Origin: Cephalopachus bancanus
Taxonomy: Eukaryota; Chordata; Mammalia; Primates; Tarsiidae
Reading direction: 5' to 3'
DNA length: 64,000 nucleotides
Assembly (NCBI GenBank): GCA_027257055.1
Contig: JAPVLO010000122.1
Coordinates: 682,001-746,000, forward strand
Shown here: piece by piece, positions 46,731 to 58,864 of the stretch
How the letters are laid out: each line of letters begins with the position of its first letter
How positions within the stretch are numbered: position 1 is the first letter of the stretch
Program-made: the position numbers and the translations under genes
Notes under the pieces: model-generated
Database searches by the model: none
Told to the model about the DNA's origin: nothing
The model's input: the letters and a program-made list of their open reading frames with translations, nothing else

Positions 46731-47019
46731 GCCGGGCTCGGTGGCTCAGCCTGTAATCCCGCGCCTTTGGGAGGCTGAGGTGAGTGAATTGCCTGAGCCC
46801 GCGGGTTCGAGACCCGCCTGGGCAGCGAGACCTCATCTCTACAATAAATCAAAAAATCAGCCGGGCGTGGTGGTGCATGCCTGTAATTCCGGCTACTCGG
46901 AAGGCTGAGGCGGAAGGATCGCCGGAGCCCAGCAGGCCGAGGCTGCGGTGGCCGGGAGGGGCCACTGCCCTCCAGTCTGGGCGACAGAGTGAGACTCCAA
47001 CTCAAAAAAAAAAAAAAAA
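46731..47019 (+). mobile_element. Young, CpG-rich lineage Alu, 16-bp target duplication
   Basis: Nearly identical to the copy at 16868, with intact Pol III box B GGTTCGAGACC. Flanked by AAGAATCATGATTGTA at 46715-46730 and 47020-47035, perfect, with an A17 tail. One of the youngest insertions in the window. Confidence 0.97.
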
Positions 47020-47036
47020 AAGAATCATGATTGTAA

Positions 47037-47335
47037 TTAAATGATGTAAAAAGCTACTGATGTAACTTTAACAAAAACAAATATTAAGTAGTAGATAGTC
47101 AACATTGGTTTAAAAAAATACACACCCAACTACACATACTCCCACACTTATCCACACACATTTTTTTTTTAAATCTGAAGGAAGAACCCCCAAATATTGA
47201 GAGTGATTAGTTTTAGAGGCAGGATTATGGGTGATTTTATTGGCTTTGTATATCTTTCTGTATTTTCTGATATCTCACCTACAAATATGTACTATTTTAT
47301 AATCAGACAAGAGGAATCCACACATTCTTGAATTT
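47037..47335 (+). mobile_element. Old L1ME-type 3' end
   Basis: GATTATGGGTGATTTTATTGG, TCTTTCTGTATTTTCTGATATC and TGTACTATTTTATAATCAG mark the L1ME 3' end. Confidence 0.65.
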
Positions 47336-47695
47336 AAAAAGAATGCAAAAGTTCAAACAGCGGTCTCTGAAAAGTAAAATATAAATAAATTCTGAAATTA
47401 CTTATATTTGTGGGATCTGTTATCCTCATGGCTTTTGGTAGAACCAAACCCAAACATTATTGCACCTTACTGCAGCTACCCAAATTTCAGGACTAGTACC
47501 TAAGAAAGTCATCTAGAATATAGCAACACCTTAGTTCTCTTCCAAATCAACTTTACACTCGGAGTTTTTGGAGAGACAAATAGTTATCCAAACATAGCCA
47601 GGACCCTCTGAAACATTCTCTGGTGGCACATGCACAAATGCTATAGGCAGTTGTATATGTTATCGTCTATGTGGAGAGCTGGTTTCTCCTTTTGT
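47336..47695. other. Unique stretch
   Basis: No repeat recognised before the L1 target site. Confidence 0.4.
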
Positions 47696-47709
47696 TCTCT
47701 CAGCATTTC

Positions 47710-50700
47710 TTGTTGTTGTTGTTGTTATTGTTTTTTATTTTTTATTTTTAATCAATATTTTTTATTATGCTATTGTGGGGTACAGTTAAGGGTTAGGTAT
47801 ACAAATATGCTTCGTTCAGGCACCCTTGTTGATAAGAGGTGTCTCCCCGTCCCCAGACAGATATTTACTACCGTTAATCCCATCTCCCTTCCCCTCACCC
47901 CCCATAATTTCCACCACTGTCAGTCATTTTCTTACAGTATTATGTTAGATGTTCAAGGTCCACTATATGAGTGAGAATATGTGATACTTAGATCTTTGTT
48001 TCTGTGAGAGGTCACTCAGTATTATAGACTCTAATTCCATCCAGGTTGCTGCAAAATTCATGATTTTGTTCTTTTTTATGGCTGCGTAGTATTCCATCGT
48101 GTATATGTACCACATTTTTTTAATCCAGTCCTCTTTTGATGGACAAAATGGTTGCTTCTAGGTTCTTGCTATGTGAACAATGCTGCGATAAACATACGTG
48201 TGCAGGTATCTTTTTGATGGAGTGATTTGAATTCTTCAGGGTATATTCCCAGTAGGGGGATTGCGGGGTCATATGGGAGGTCAATATTTAGAGCTTTTAG
48301 GAATCGCCATACTGTTTTCCACAGAGGTTGCACTAGTGTGCACTCCCACTAACAGTGTAGAAGTGTTCCCTTTTCACCACACCCTCTCCAGCAACTGTTA
48401 TTTTTTGAGTTATTGATAATTGCCATTCTGACTGGAGTTAGGTGGTATCTCAGTGTGGCTTTGATTTGGATCTCCCTGATGATTAGTGAGGTTGAACATT
48501 TCTTCATGTGTCTGTTGGCTGCTCGAATGTCTTCCTTTCAGAAGTGTCTGTTTATATCTTTTGCCCATTTTATAATGGAGTTGTTTGTTTTTTTCTTTTC
48601 AGCACGTTTGAGTTCCTTGTAGATCCAAGATGTTAAGCCTTTGCCAGACCTAGAGGTGGCAAATACTTTTTCCCAGTCTGTAGGCTGTCTCCTGCTCTCT
48701 TGATGGTTTCTTAGGCTTTGCAGAAGCTTGTCAGTTTAATGAGGTCCCACTTGTCTATCTTATCTCTTATGGCCTGTGGGTTTTGGGTTTTGTTCAGGAA
48801 TTGAATGCCAGTTCCGATTTCCATGAGGGTATGTCCTTTATTTTCTAAGGTTCTTATGGTTTGAGGTTTTACATTTAGGTCTCTGATCCATTTAGAGTTA
48901 ATTTTTGTGTATGGGGATAGATAGGGGTCCTGTTTCAATCTTCTGCATGTGGTCAGCCAGTTTTCCTAGCACCATTTACTGAATAGGTTCTCCTCTCCCA
49001 GTGGTAGATGGTGGAGGCTTTGTCAAAGATGAGTTGGTTGAGAAATTGAGGTTTTGCTTCTGGAATCTCAGTTCTATTCCATTGGTTTATATGCCTGTTC
49101 CTGTACCAATACCAAGCTGTTTTGATGATTGTAGCTTTATAGTAAAGTTTGAAGTCTGGTAATGTGATACCACCTGCTTTGTTTTTTTTGCTGAGGATTG
49201 TTCTGGCTATTCTTGGTCGTTTGTGTTTCCATATGAATTCCTGTGTTGTTTTTTCTAGGTCTGAGAAGAATGTTGCTGGTAATTTGATGAGTATTGCATT
49301 AAATCTGTAGATTGCCTTAGGTTGGATGGACATCTTCACAATGTTAATTCTTCCAATCCATGAGCATGGGGTATTTTTCCACTTGTTTGTGTCATCTTTG
49401 ATTTCTTTGAGCAGTGTTTTGTAGTTTTCATGTTTCTGGTTAGGAAGATGCCAAGGTATTTCATTTTTTTGTGGCTATTGTGAATGGAATTGTGCTTTTT
49501 ATTTGGTTTTCTGTTTGTTTATTATTGGTGTAAAGAAATGCGATTATCTTTTGCACATTTATTTTATATCCTGAGATTTTGCAAAAGTCCTTTATCAGTG
49601 TAAGGAGGTTTTTGACAGATTCCCTTGGGTTTTCAAGGTACACAATCATCATCTGCAAAGAGAGATAACTTGACTTTCTCTTTTCCTATTTGGATACCCC
49701 TGATTGCCTTCTCTTCTCTGATTGCTCTAGCCAGGACTTCCAATACTATATTGAACAGGAGGGGTGAGAGTGGGTATCCTTGTCTTGTTCTAGTTTTCAA
49801 GGGAAATGGTTCCAATTTTTGTCCGTTTAGGAGTATGCTGGCTGTGGGTTTCTCGTAGATGGCTTTTACTATTTTGAGTTATGTTTCCCGTATGCCTAGA
49901 TGTTCAAGGGTTTTTATCAAGAAGGGGTGCTGGATTTTATCAAAAGCTTTTTCTGCATCTGATGATACAATCATGTGGTTTTTGTTTTGACATCTGTTGA
50001 TGTATTTAATTACATTTATGGTTTTACGAATGTTGAACCAGCCTTGCATCCCAGGAATGAAGCCTACTTGGTCATGATGGATGATTTTTGAGATGTGTTG
50101 TTGAATGAATCCGGTTCACTAGGATCTTGTTGAGAATTTTAGCATCTATGTTCATCAAAGATATTGGCCTGTGGTTCTCTTTCTTTGTTGGGTCTTTACC
50201 TGGCTTGGGTGTCAATGTGATGTTAGCTTCGTAAAATGATTTGGGGAGAGTTCCATCTTTCTCAATTGCCTGGAATACCTTCAGTAGGATTGATATCAGC
50301 TCCTCCTTAAATGTCTTGTAGAATTCTGCTTGAAAGCCATCTGGTCTAGGGCTTTTTTTTGGTAGGTAGTTTTCTTATTATGTAGTCAATTTCCTTGATT
50401 GTTATTGGTCTCTTTAGGGTCTCAATTTCTTCTTGTTTCAACCTAGGCAGGTTGTGTGATGACAAAAAGTCCTCCATTTCCTTAAGGTTTTCAAGTTTGT
50501 TTCCATACAAGTGTACATAGTAGTCTCTAATGATCTTTTGTATTTCTTCAGATGTGACTTCATCTTTTGTGCTTCTGATTGTGTTTATTTGGGCTTTTTC
50601 TCTCTTTTTCTTGGTCAGTCTAGCTAGGGGACCATTGATCTTGTTTATCCTTTAGAAGAACCAGCTTTTTGTTTCATTGATTTTTTTGTGTTATCTTTTT

Positions 50701-51040
50701 GTCTTCTATGTCCTGGATTTGGGCTTTTATTTTGGTGATCTGGATTCTTCTGCTGAAATAAGGATTTTTGTGGTCTTGCTTTTCCAACTTCCTTAGGTGG
50801 CTTGTTAGGCTGTTAATTTGTGATCCTTCCATTTTCTTCATGTGCGTTCGTAGGGATATAAAATCCCCTCTTCCTACATCTTTCAAGGCGTCCCAGAGGT
50901 TTTGGTGAGATGTTTCTTCATTTTCATTTGTTTCCAGGTATCTTTTAATCTCCGTTTTGATTTCATCATTGACCCAGGAGTTGTTTAGCATCATGCTGTT
51001 TAGTGTCCATGTCTTTGTGGGTTTTGGGGGGAACTTGTTG
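47710..51040 (-). mobile_element. Young-family L1, 3.3 kb, 5'-truncated
   Basis: Antisense insertion flanked by a perfect duplication TCTCTCAGCATTTC at 47696-47709 and 51041-51054. The complement of its A tail has turned into GTT and TTTTTA repeats at 47710-47750. Contains the 3'UTR with C-tract (47883-47907) and most of ORF2; the 5' end lies about 380 bases inside that of the copy at 18957. Many stops and small indels. Confidence 0.97.
47990..51040 (-). pseudogene. L1 ORF2 relic
   Basis: Antisense ORF2 from the start of the post-endonuclease linker to the C-terminus. Open pieces remain at 50674-51051 (linker), 49633-49815, 49461-49658, 48953-49339 and 48711-48938. A one-codon loss near 49645 destroys the catalytic YADD region (FADDDCVP in one frame), so reverse transcriptase activity is excluded. 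ORF1, endonuclease and 5'UTR are absent. Confidence 0.92.
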
Positions 51041-51054
51041 TCTCTCAGCATTTC

Positions 51055-51590
51055 AACAATAATTTTCTAGGGGACTGGACTTTCCCATGTGGGGGGTACA
51101 TGTGAAAGTTGGAGGGTAATGAGCTGTGGTAGAAGATGACCTGCCTAGGAGGCTGATGCTGGATGCCTAGATCTGGCAAAATGAAGATAAGAGTGCCAGC
51201 CCTTCTCACATTCCAGAATTTCTTAAGAATTAGATGAGACAATATTTGTAAAAGTGTCCTGAAAGTTATAAAATGTTGCACCTGCATAGAGTATTATTAC
51301 TTTTTAAATGATAAACCAACCTGGATTTTTAATACTCAGAGTTAAGAGACCCACTGAGTGGGCAGTACTGCTATGGCCAGTCCTTATGAAGAGCAGCAGC
51401 CTGTTTTTCCCCATGGAATCATTTTCTCCTCAGTCAAAGCTGCAGATGGCAGCAGTAGGGTTTGTGCCCACCTATCATTTGGCCTTGACTTGCACACTAA
51501 ACTCTGGCCACACTGCAGATCCTTCTGTTCTGGGGATGTCTGCTTGCCCTCGTGCTGCCTCCACTCTGTACCTTCACACGGTGCTTCCCT
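51055..51590. other. Unique DNA
   Basis: No repeat recognised. A 168-codon plus-strand open frame (51308-51814) runs across this and repeats and is not considered a gene. Confidence 0.35.
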
Positions 51591-51660
51591 TTGCCAGGAA
51601 CATTCTCACTCTCCCCTGTCCCTCCAGCTCACCTCCTCACCTGATTTTTCAATCTCTGCT
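51591..51660 (+). mobile_element. L2 LINE fragment
   Basis: CTTTGCCAGGAACATTCTCACTC and AGCTCACCTCCTCACC are L2 phrases. Confidence 0.45.
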
Positions 51661-51830
51661 TCTCAATCTGTGGTCCCATATCACCTGGAAACTTATTAGA
51701 AATGTACATTCTGGGATCCTTTCCCACAGTGAAGGCCAGGAACTTGGGTGTGGGGCCTGGAATTCTGTGTTTTTACAAACCCTCCAGGGAGTTCTGATGC
51801 ATACTCAAGTTTGAGAGTCACTGCCCTACA
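51661..51830 (-). mobile_element. MER5-type element
   Basis: TCTCAATCTGTGGTCCCATATCACCTGG through TTTGAGAGTCACTG gives inverted MER5A-like ends. Confidence 0.75.
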
Positions 51831-51837
51831 GCAAAGA

Positions 51838-51965
51838 TTGTAGACGTTGCTGCTTCATCTGGGAAGCTTCAAAAACTGCTGATGGTCAGAGCTATATGCT
51901 AGACCAATTAAATCAGAATCTCCAGTCTGTATTTGTAAATCTCTGCAAGTGATTCCAATGAGGGA
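51838..51965 (+). mobile_element. MER5-type element, second copy
   Basis: TCATCTGGGAAGCTTCAAAAACTGC, AGACCAATTAAATCAGAATCTCC and AAGTGATTCCAATGAGG. Confidence 0.65.
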
Positions 51966-52316
51966 ACCACCTTGGAGGCTGGATTATCCCTGTCATAGGC
52001 TTCCATAGCACCTTGCACTTCTCTTCAGTGACTCTCTTGCTATAAACCCCATTGGAACAAGGAGACTGCTTTATGCCACCAGGACCTGCCATACTGTAGG
52101 TACCACTGAATGCTGACAGAATGAATTGCACTATATTTTGATTAGAGGATGTGTTAAAAGAATTAATTTACAAATACTAATACCAAAAAGATTTCAAAAT
52201 GGCATTATCCAAAATATGATTGGGGAAATGGATGGCAAGATCTTAATAGTTTGACATCCTTTAGGAGGAAGGATGATGGACCTTTATATAGAAATAAATA
52301 TAAAAGTATAAGAATG
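51966..52316. other. Unique stretch
   Basis: No repeat recognised. Confidence 0.4.
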
Positions 52317-52555
52317 GTTGGGCACAGTACCTCATGCCTGTAATCCCAATACTTTGGGAAGCAGAGGTGGGTAACACAGGTTACATTAAAAAGTCACAAA
52401 ATTAGCTGGGCATGGTGGCATGCATGCCTATAGTCCCAGCTACTCAGTAGGCTAAGGCCAGAGAATCACTTGAGCCCAGGAGTTTGAGGCTGCGGTGAGC
52501 AGTGATTGTGCTACTGCACTCAGCCTGGGCAACAGAGTGAGACCCTGACTCAAAA
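52317..52555 (+). mobile_element. AluJ with shortened left arm
   Basis: Left arm lacks about 60 bases after AGCAGAGGTGGG; right arm complete. A younger Alu is inserted at its tail. Confidence 0.88.
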
Positions 52556-52566
52556 AAATAATGTAG

Positions 52567-52862
52567 GCAGGCTCGGTGGCTCCGCCTGTAATCACGCGCC
52601 TTTGGGAGGCTGAGGTGAGTGGATTGCCTGAGCCCACGGCTTCAAGTCCCGCCTGGGCAACTTGGTGAGACTTCATCTCTACAATAAATCAAAATGAGCC
52701 GGGCGTAGTAGTGCGCGCCTGTAGTTCCAGTTACTTGGAAGGCTGAGGCTGAAGGATTGCTGGAGCCCAGCAGGTTGAGGCTGCAGTGGCCGGGAGCGGC
52801 CACTGCACTCCAGTCTGGGTGACAGAGTGAGACTCCAACTCAAAAAAAATAAAAATAAAAAT
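52567..52862 (+). mobile_element. Lineage-specific Alu inserted in AluJ tail
   Basis: Flanked by AAATAATGTAG at 52556-52566 and 52863-52873. Right arm has the GGCCGGGAGCGGCCACTG mark. Confidence 0.95.
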
Positions 52863-52983
52863 AAATAATGTAGGAACAACCCTTAAAGAATGTGACCCAC
52901 ATCAAAACCACATAGTTGGTCTTTGTCTCATACCCCTCAGCCACACTTTCTCTTGTGTCCTTGCATTCTACGTGTGCCCAGTG

Positions 52984-52984
<1 letters not shown>

Positions 52985-53030
<46 letters not shown>
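52985..53030 (+). repeat. (GT)n microsatellite 1
   Basis: About 23 uninterrupted TG units. Confidence 0.98.
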
Positions 53031-53032
<2 letters not shown>

Positions 53033-53592
53033 AAGCTGGTGAATTCCAGATCTACACAATTAAAAAATCTGAAATTGGACACATTTGCCATTTTTTTCAG
53101 TGGCTACTACATTCAGGGCAGATTTTAAATACCTAGAGATTCTCTTTTTACCATTATGGTTTATTTTTTTAAAATACCAGCTAATGGCTTTGCTTAAGTT
53201 CTCATTTGACTTAGAATAACATTTAGAACTGAGGAATAAAACCCATGAAATGAAAATGTGGATATTAAAATAGAGCAGAAAATGGATTATTTGGTCCTGC
53301 CAAAAATTCATCTGTTTAGATTAAAACTTAATAGAATGTTCTTTGGAAAAATTATCCAAGGAAAGAAACCCAAAAGTTAGCTCTTTTTTTCCTCCTTTGC
53401 AATTCTTCAGCCACTGAATGTAGTCCCTGGCACTCTGTAAATGAATGAAGAAGACTAAAAGGTGAACCTGCAGTTATTCATTTAAAAATATTATTAAATG
53501 TTTTGCTAGTTTTGAACTATTTCTGCTATAATGAAGAAGTTGAGACCTAGAGTCATTTTTTATGCAGTTCCTTCTGAAGGTGTTTTTACTTG

Positions 53593-53594
<2 letters not shown>
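53031..53594. other. Unique AT-rich stretch
   Basis: No recognisable element. Confidence 0.4.

Positions 53595-53633
<39 letters not shown>
53595..53633 (+). repeat. (GT)n microsatellite 2
   Basis: About 19 GT units, followed by CATGCACATGTGTG. Confidence 0.98.
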
Positions 53634-53634
<1 letters not shown>

Positions 53635-53924
53635 ATGCACATGTGTGCCTTTAGATTAACACATATGTGGGCACATATGCTAAGGAATGAACATAATCAT
53701 GACATTTTTGCTCTTTGCAGCTTTTTGAAAAATAAATCTTTTGCATATATGAAAGGACAAAAGATGGAGTTGATATAGCTAAAGTGCAGCCATTTTAACA
53801 CTGCTTAGCTCTGTCGTGTTTTCTTAGCAAATGACCTATCTTGCCCTCTAACCATTAACAAAGAGCAGAAATGGTTTGCCAGAGGTAGCTATTGATAATT
53901 ATTTCCAAATATTTATCTTCCAGC

Positions 53925-54335
53925 CATAAAAAAACAAGCTAACCTAATCTATTGTGAACAGCCCTTTGTGACCTAGATGACACAGGCAGACCTCATCACC
54001 ATGGCAACAATTATGTGACTAACCCACCCATCTGCCTGCTGTCCATCACTGTGATGTCAATACCTGTGCTTACCTGCCCTTTGGTATGACATAAAACAGA
54101 CCACCACCCAATCACCTTAATGACCTACTCCCATCAAAGGAAAGCTTTAAAAAGCATTCAACCTCAAGCAGCCATGCCATGCTTTTTCTCTAAGCTCTTG
54201 CCCTTTGGGAGGTAAATCTCCTCTCTCTCTCTCATCTACTTTCTAAATAAACTATTTTTCTTAATCTAATTTGTGTGCAATTCTCTGTATCTTACCCATG
54301 GCACCTGCCTATCCCACTGACCTAACAGTATATTT
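53925..54335 (+). mobile_element. Probable solo LTR (sense)
   Basis: A TATA-like CTTTAAAAAGC at 54145-54155, an AATAAA at 54246-54251 and a U5-like stretch ending about 54335 have LTR spacing (about 95 bases TATA to signal). Ends are not fixed and no retroviral gene is seen. Confidence 0.5.
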
Positions 54336-54369
54336 CTTAGGTATATTAATTGCCTTTGTTATGCAAAGA

Positions 54370-54470
54370 AATCACATTAATTCATTCATCCATCCAGTCA
54401 TTTTCTTCTATATTAAATAACCATGTGCTAGGCCTTGTGTTAGGAGTGTGGTATGCAATGGTGGACCTGG
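54370..54470 (-). mobile_element. L2 LINE 3' fragment, antisense
   Basis: TCATTCATCCATCCAGTC, CATGTGCTAGGCCTTGTGTTAGG. Confidence 0.55.
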
Positions 54471-54549
54471 TCTCCTGTTGTTGATTGAGCAATGGTTTCA
54501 GCCCTTGCAGAAATCATCTTTTGCTTCTGGGTTCTGGAGTCATTCCTGA

Positions 54550-54552
<3 letters not shown>

Positions 54553-54598
<46 letters not shown>
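54553..54598 (+). repeat. (GT)n microsatellite 3
   Basis: About 23 GT units. Confidence 0.98.
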
Positions 54599-54599
<1 letters not shown>

Positions 54600-55290
54600 T
54601 TATTCTTGATATCAATTATCTTTTTTCCTGCCACTTTTACATGAACTTTCTAAACAAGCTACCTTCCAATCTTATCAGTACATCCCCAACAAGTGGACAG
54701 CCCAGAATAAGTTAGTGATTCTATAGTAACACATGTGTCCATTCTCCCAGGTGTCTCATTGAAGAGAACAAACGATACACTACATAAATTTAAAATCTTT
54801 ATGGTGCTTTAGTAGTTAGCTCTATTAAAGATAGCAACAAAAGCAAATTTAAAATTAATAGACTCTATCTAGTTTTCTTCTTCTTATTTTTGAAGTCTGT
54901 TACAGAAGAGAAATTATGCAAATGGCTGTCAGGCACTGGAAATGCATTGTAATTCCTTTCTTAGGAGGAAACGCTTATCTGGAGCAGATCAGGCTCTCAA
55001 GTCCCTTCCTTTAGATAGCCCATTCTGAGATAATAAGTACTGTCAGGGTTGAGGTGGGGGGTCAGGTGGGGGGATAGGGTGGTGGGAAAGGAAAGTAGGA
55101 TATATTACTGGGGCCCTATGTCTAGAAGGAGCCAGTGCAAATCCATGGTGAAGACAGTTTAGTCAGTTCTCCTTTGCTGGGGCACCTGATACTTTTTTCC
55201 CTTGGGCCTGAGCATGCTGTCAGTGACCTTCCAGATTATATAGCCTTTAACGCCTTGTTGCAGTGGGATCCTGCTGGCCTTCATGTTTTA
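54599..55290. other. Unique DNA
   Basis: Includes a G-rich patch GGTGGGGGGTCAGGTGGGGGG at 55052-55074. No gene signal. Confidence 0.35.
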
Positions 55291-55299
55291 CTCTTTCCT

Positions 55300-55515
55300 A
55301 CAAAAACCTGCCAGAGCAATCTTTCTCAAAGAAAATTTCCAATGTCACTTCACTGCTTAAGAGGCTGGTATGGCTTCCTGTCACCTCTGAGATGAAATTT
55401 CAACCCTCAGGCTGCCCAAAAGCTCTGCCATCAACTGATTCCTGTATACAGATTCAACTTTACCTCTTGATTATTTCTATGATCCTTCTACAGGAACTAA
55501 GCTGGTCTGTTTAAC
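55300..55515 (+). mobile_element. L2 LINE fragment
   Basis: CCAGAGCAATCTTTCTC, CACTTCACTGCTTAAGAGGC, GGCTTCCTGTCACCTCTGAGATG are L2 body phrases. Confidence 0.7.
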
Positions 55516-55524
55516 AACTTGCTT

Positions 55525-55700
55525 ATTTAGTCTTTATTTATTCAACAAATAGATGGGAAGACGAGTTCAGTTCAACTACTGAATTCTGTGATTCTATGAG
55601 CGATGAGCATCTCTTATGTACAAATACTGTAGGGAATACAGGCACATAGGACAAACACATTATCCCCATTTTTGAGATTCTTATGACAGCAAATGTAAGC
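55525..55700 (-). mobile_element. L2 LINE 3' fragment, antisense
   Basis: TTATTTATTCAACAAATAG, GAGCATCTCTTATGTACAAATACTG in complement order. Confidence 0.5.
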
Positions 55701-55819
55701 GCAAAAGACCACTATTGACCAGTGACAGTAAGAGCTTTATTCTCTAGATCACCTTCTTATAATTTGCATTCTCTTCATGTTGTTTCTTGGCTCTGGATTT
55801 TCCCCCCTGTCCTGTTTAC

Positions 55820-56130
55820 ACTAATCCTTCTTGCTTTTTCCTTCAAAACCACACTTAGATTTATTTGTTCCAGAAAGCATTTCCATTCGAGTCTTGGTCC
55901 TATGTTGAATTAACTCTTCCCTAGAATGTATAGATATAGCAAATTCAGTGTTATTTGGCTCTTGCTGCCTGACGTTTTGCAGTGTTCAGCTATTTCACAT
56001 GGGTCTGCGTGTCATGTTGGCTGGCCAGAGAAGAAGCTCCCTGCAGACCTGACCTCCTGTTCCTCACTTCCCCTCTCTTTTCTTAACCTAGTGCTCTGCA
56101 CACAGCCCAGGGCCTGCAGCTGAATGCTGT
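55820..56130 (+). mobile_element. L2 LINE fragment, diverged
   Basis: CTTTTTCCTTCAAAACCACAC, CCAGAAAGCATTTCCATTC and a tail with CCTAGTGCTCTGCACACAGCCCAGG. Confidence 0.5.
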
Positions 56131-57565
56131 TAAACAGCCACTTTTCTTTTCTTGGGAATTCATATCAGAAACTCAGCATTCCCCCAGGTGCATCTGCAGT
56201 TCAGAAAAATGAACCTGACTACATGCCTTGACTCAGGCTGTCACTCAAAAAGATGATTAGTTTTGATTGTGCAGCATCTGAAATGAAGGGGTGTTACAAC
56301 CTGAACTTGGAGGAATACAAAATCCAAACTATTAAATGACATGTACATGGACCTGGGAGAAAGGGTTTGATTCTGCTCTGTGTGCTGTTAGGAGACACTA
56401 AATAGATCAGGTTCACTACCAATTAGCATCATGTTAATCTTGGCTAATAGTGAAGCAAAGTCACCAAGGATTTGGTGGATTTATTAGCTCCTCCCCCAGT
56501 AGTTCTGTGAGGCTAACTCCTCTCCGAACCTGGGTGAAAGAAAGTCCTGTGGTAACAATGTGTCATGCATTCTAGACCATGCACTCCTCAAAGACACCAT
56601 TTTCTGGGCCCGAAGTGTTCTGCTGTTTTTTGGAGGAATGAGAATCCAATCTCACATAAGCCGGATTCAGAAAATAGGTCATCAATGTGAGTTGCAGTTA
56701 TTTTCCTTCCAGCTTTCTCCTGTGCTTGCTTTAGATTGCTTTTCTGCAAAGGGCAGGCGCAGCTGCCCTGGCTGGTGGGCAGTCGAGGTGGGGGGCGGGG
56801 GAGGTTGGCAGCCACTCTGGCCTTGGGCCCATCAGACATCACCCTTATTCCTGGGTTCTCCCAGCCAGCATCTGCCTTTTGTCTGGGCCGTTACATTCCC
56901 ATTGAAAGAGCAGGAGAAATATCCTCCTTGAGTATTGATTTTTACACACACATACACACACTGAGAGAGTATACACACACAGAGCATAGTTCATAGTCAC
57001 TTGATTTGCCACCTGCAGTTTATAATAGAATGGACCGGTGGGATTATAAACCACTTTATTTCTGCACAGAATTTCTCAGCTTGAGGCCAAATTGAAGGGC
57101 ATTAGTCATCAGTAATTTGCAGTTGTTTTTAATGTTTTTCACTCAGAGAGGTTTAAGGCAGCTAAAGCTAAGATAAATTTCCCTGTGCTTTGGTGAGGAA
57201 ATGAAAAATCTGATCATTTAGTTAATCATTTGTAAGAGCTGCGGGCATGTATTGTTCCTTAGTGACTGCAACATCATGACAGATTTGTGAGTTTAGTAAC
57301 ATGACAGTTTGAACAATATTAGATAAATTCCATTATGCCATGATTCTTTTTTTCTTCTCAATATTTGTATATGTTTAAGGTTTCAAATTCATACAACGTT
57401 AGCAAAGTGAACTTGGAGATCAGCCTAGAGATCACTGGACTCATCTGCAGAATTCTGTCAAATGCCAATTTCTGAGCTTTTCCCCGGGAGGTTAGGTTTC
57501 AGTAGTTCTGGGGTTAAACAAGTATAGGGAGGAGTTCCTGGAGCAATCTTGGAGAAAGTGACTAG
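56131..57565. other. Mostly unique DNA, conserved-element-like
   Basis: GC-rich patch at 56745-56830, then a CA-rich tract at 56944-56980. 57060-57330 is AT-rich with TTAGTTAATCATTTG and similar cores and looks like conserved noncoding DNA. Open frames at 56560-56996 lack support. Confidence 0.35.
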
Positions 57566-57569
57566 TTAA

Positions 57570-57680
57570 ACTTTATAGATGAGGAAAATGAAGCACCAAG
57601 AAGTGAAAAGGCTTTAGAGATTTGCCAGGATGGCAGAAACCCAAGTCTGCCACTCAAGCCCATGTCTTCTGGCTTCCAGC
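57570..57680 (-). mobile_element. MIR fragment, antisense
   Basis: TATAGATGAGGAAAATGAAGC, AACCCAAGTCTGCC. Confidence 0.55.
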
Positions 57681-58180
57681 TTGGTGCCTATTCCATCCCC
57701 TTGCCCTCCTGTCCCCGACCCTACCCCCAGAAATCCCCTGTTTTTCATGCACTGGAGTTAGCCCATGGCTGCGTGGTCGTCAGCTCCCTTCAGCAGCAAC
57801 TCAGCCTCCTCCTGGCTTCATCACCTCCCTTGTTGGAGGAGGCCTTGAAGTGCCACTCCCCTTCTCCTCTCCCTGACAGGGTGACCTTCTGTCCAACAGC
57901 AGGGGTAGAGTAGGCCTGTACTGATGAAAAGCAAATTGCTTACTTTTCTGCTGCTTGCTTGCTTTTCTGTGTCCGGAGGCCACCAGAAGTCCCGTCCCCT
58001 TGCTGGGGTGGGGGGGGGTGCCTCAGAGCCTGACCTCTGACCTCTGTTGGCTCTCTTCCCCCTCAAACCAGAGCCAACCTACTTAAACCTTGTGCTTTTA
58101 CTGATGGGAAATTCTCGCTAGATCCTGGCCCATCTGGCAGGCTCACTCTTACCCCTAAGTATCCACAAGAAGGTTCCAGA
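57681..58180. other. GC-rich unique DNA
   Basis: Contains TGACCTCTGACCT at 58031-58043 and a G-tract at 58005-58019. No supported exon. Confidence 0.35.
58031..58043 (-). promoter_or_regulatory. Perfect DR1 nuclear-receptor half-site pair
   Basis: The minus strand reads AGGTCA G AGGTCA, the direct repeat with one-base spacing bound by RXR heterodimers, HNF4 and COUP-TF. Occupancy unknown. Confidence 0.4.
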
Positions 58181-58194
58181 AGTTGCCTCTGAGG

Positions 58195-58860
58195 CTGAGG
58201 TCCGTGAGCAAAGAGTTGCATGCTGAGGAGGTCATCGCAGAGCACTCGTGGGAATGGGGCAGGAATGGACTGGCCGAGGGAACAGCAAGGCTGGAATCGG
58301 CTTGGGGTGCTGCGGAGACAGGGGTGCAGAAGCAGGGGAGGACGAGAGTGTAATGTATGCTGCGAAGGAAGAGAAGACGAGTCACTGGTGGTTAAAAAGG
58401 TTTATTAAAGAAAAGAAGGTGGGGTGTGGCTGGCTCTATAGAGAGAAACTAGCGGCTTTTGTTCTCTTGTAGACCATTTATAAAACCCCAGTCTTGGCTT
58501 ATTTGGGCGGTTGCCTGGCCTTGAAATGCAGATGTCAGTACTGCTGAGGCTGGTTCTGAGGCCTTGAAGTGTAGATGTCTGATGTCCACACTAAACCAGT
58601 CCCACTTGTCTCTGAAATGCAGCCTTAGGAAAGCAAACAGTCAGTACCGGGATACTATCAGTCACATAGCTTTGGGATGCAGGTCTTGGGAAAGCAGACA
58701 TTGGCAGTAAAGCAATTAGTAACAGGATGCTGATAGAACACAGTGTTAGCTCTTGGGCTGTTGCAACTCTGTGCTCTGTTTGCCAGGTTTATGTGATGAG
58801 TTGTTTTAACTACAACCTCCTCTCCCATTCCTCTGCAAACACTATCAAGGAGGAGGCTGG
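58195..58860 (-). mobile_element. Probable solo LTR, antisense
   Basis: Minus strand has TTTTATAAATGG (TATA box) at 58475-58487, AATAAA at 58401-58406, about 75 bases apart, then pyrimidine-rich U5-like text down to about 58200. Ends are not fixed; no internal genes. Confidence 0.45.
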
Positions 58861-58864
58861 AGAG

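Noticed and set aside
46577..47005. 142-codon minus-strand open frame
   Set aside because: Mostly the complement of a young CpG-rich Alu.
51308..51814. 168-codon plus-strand open frame
   Set aside because: It runs through unique DNA, an L2 fragment and a MER5 element, with no domain or splice support.
53590..53778. Cys-Val repeat protein frame
   Set aside because: Translation of the (GT)n microsatellite.
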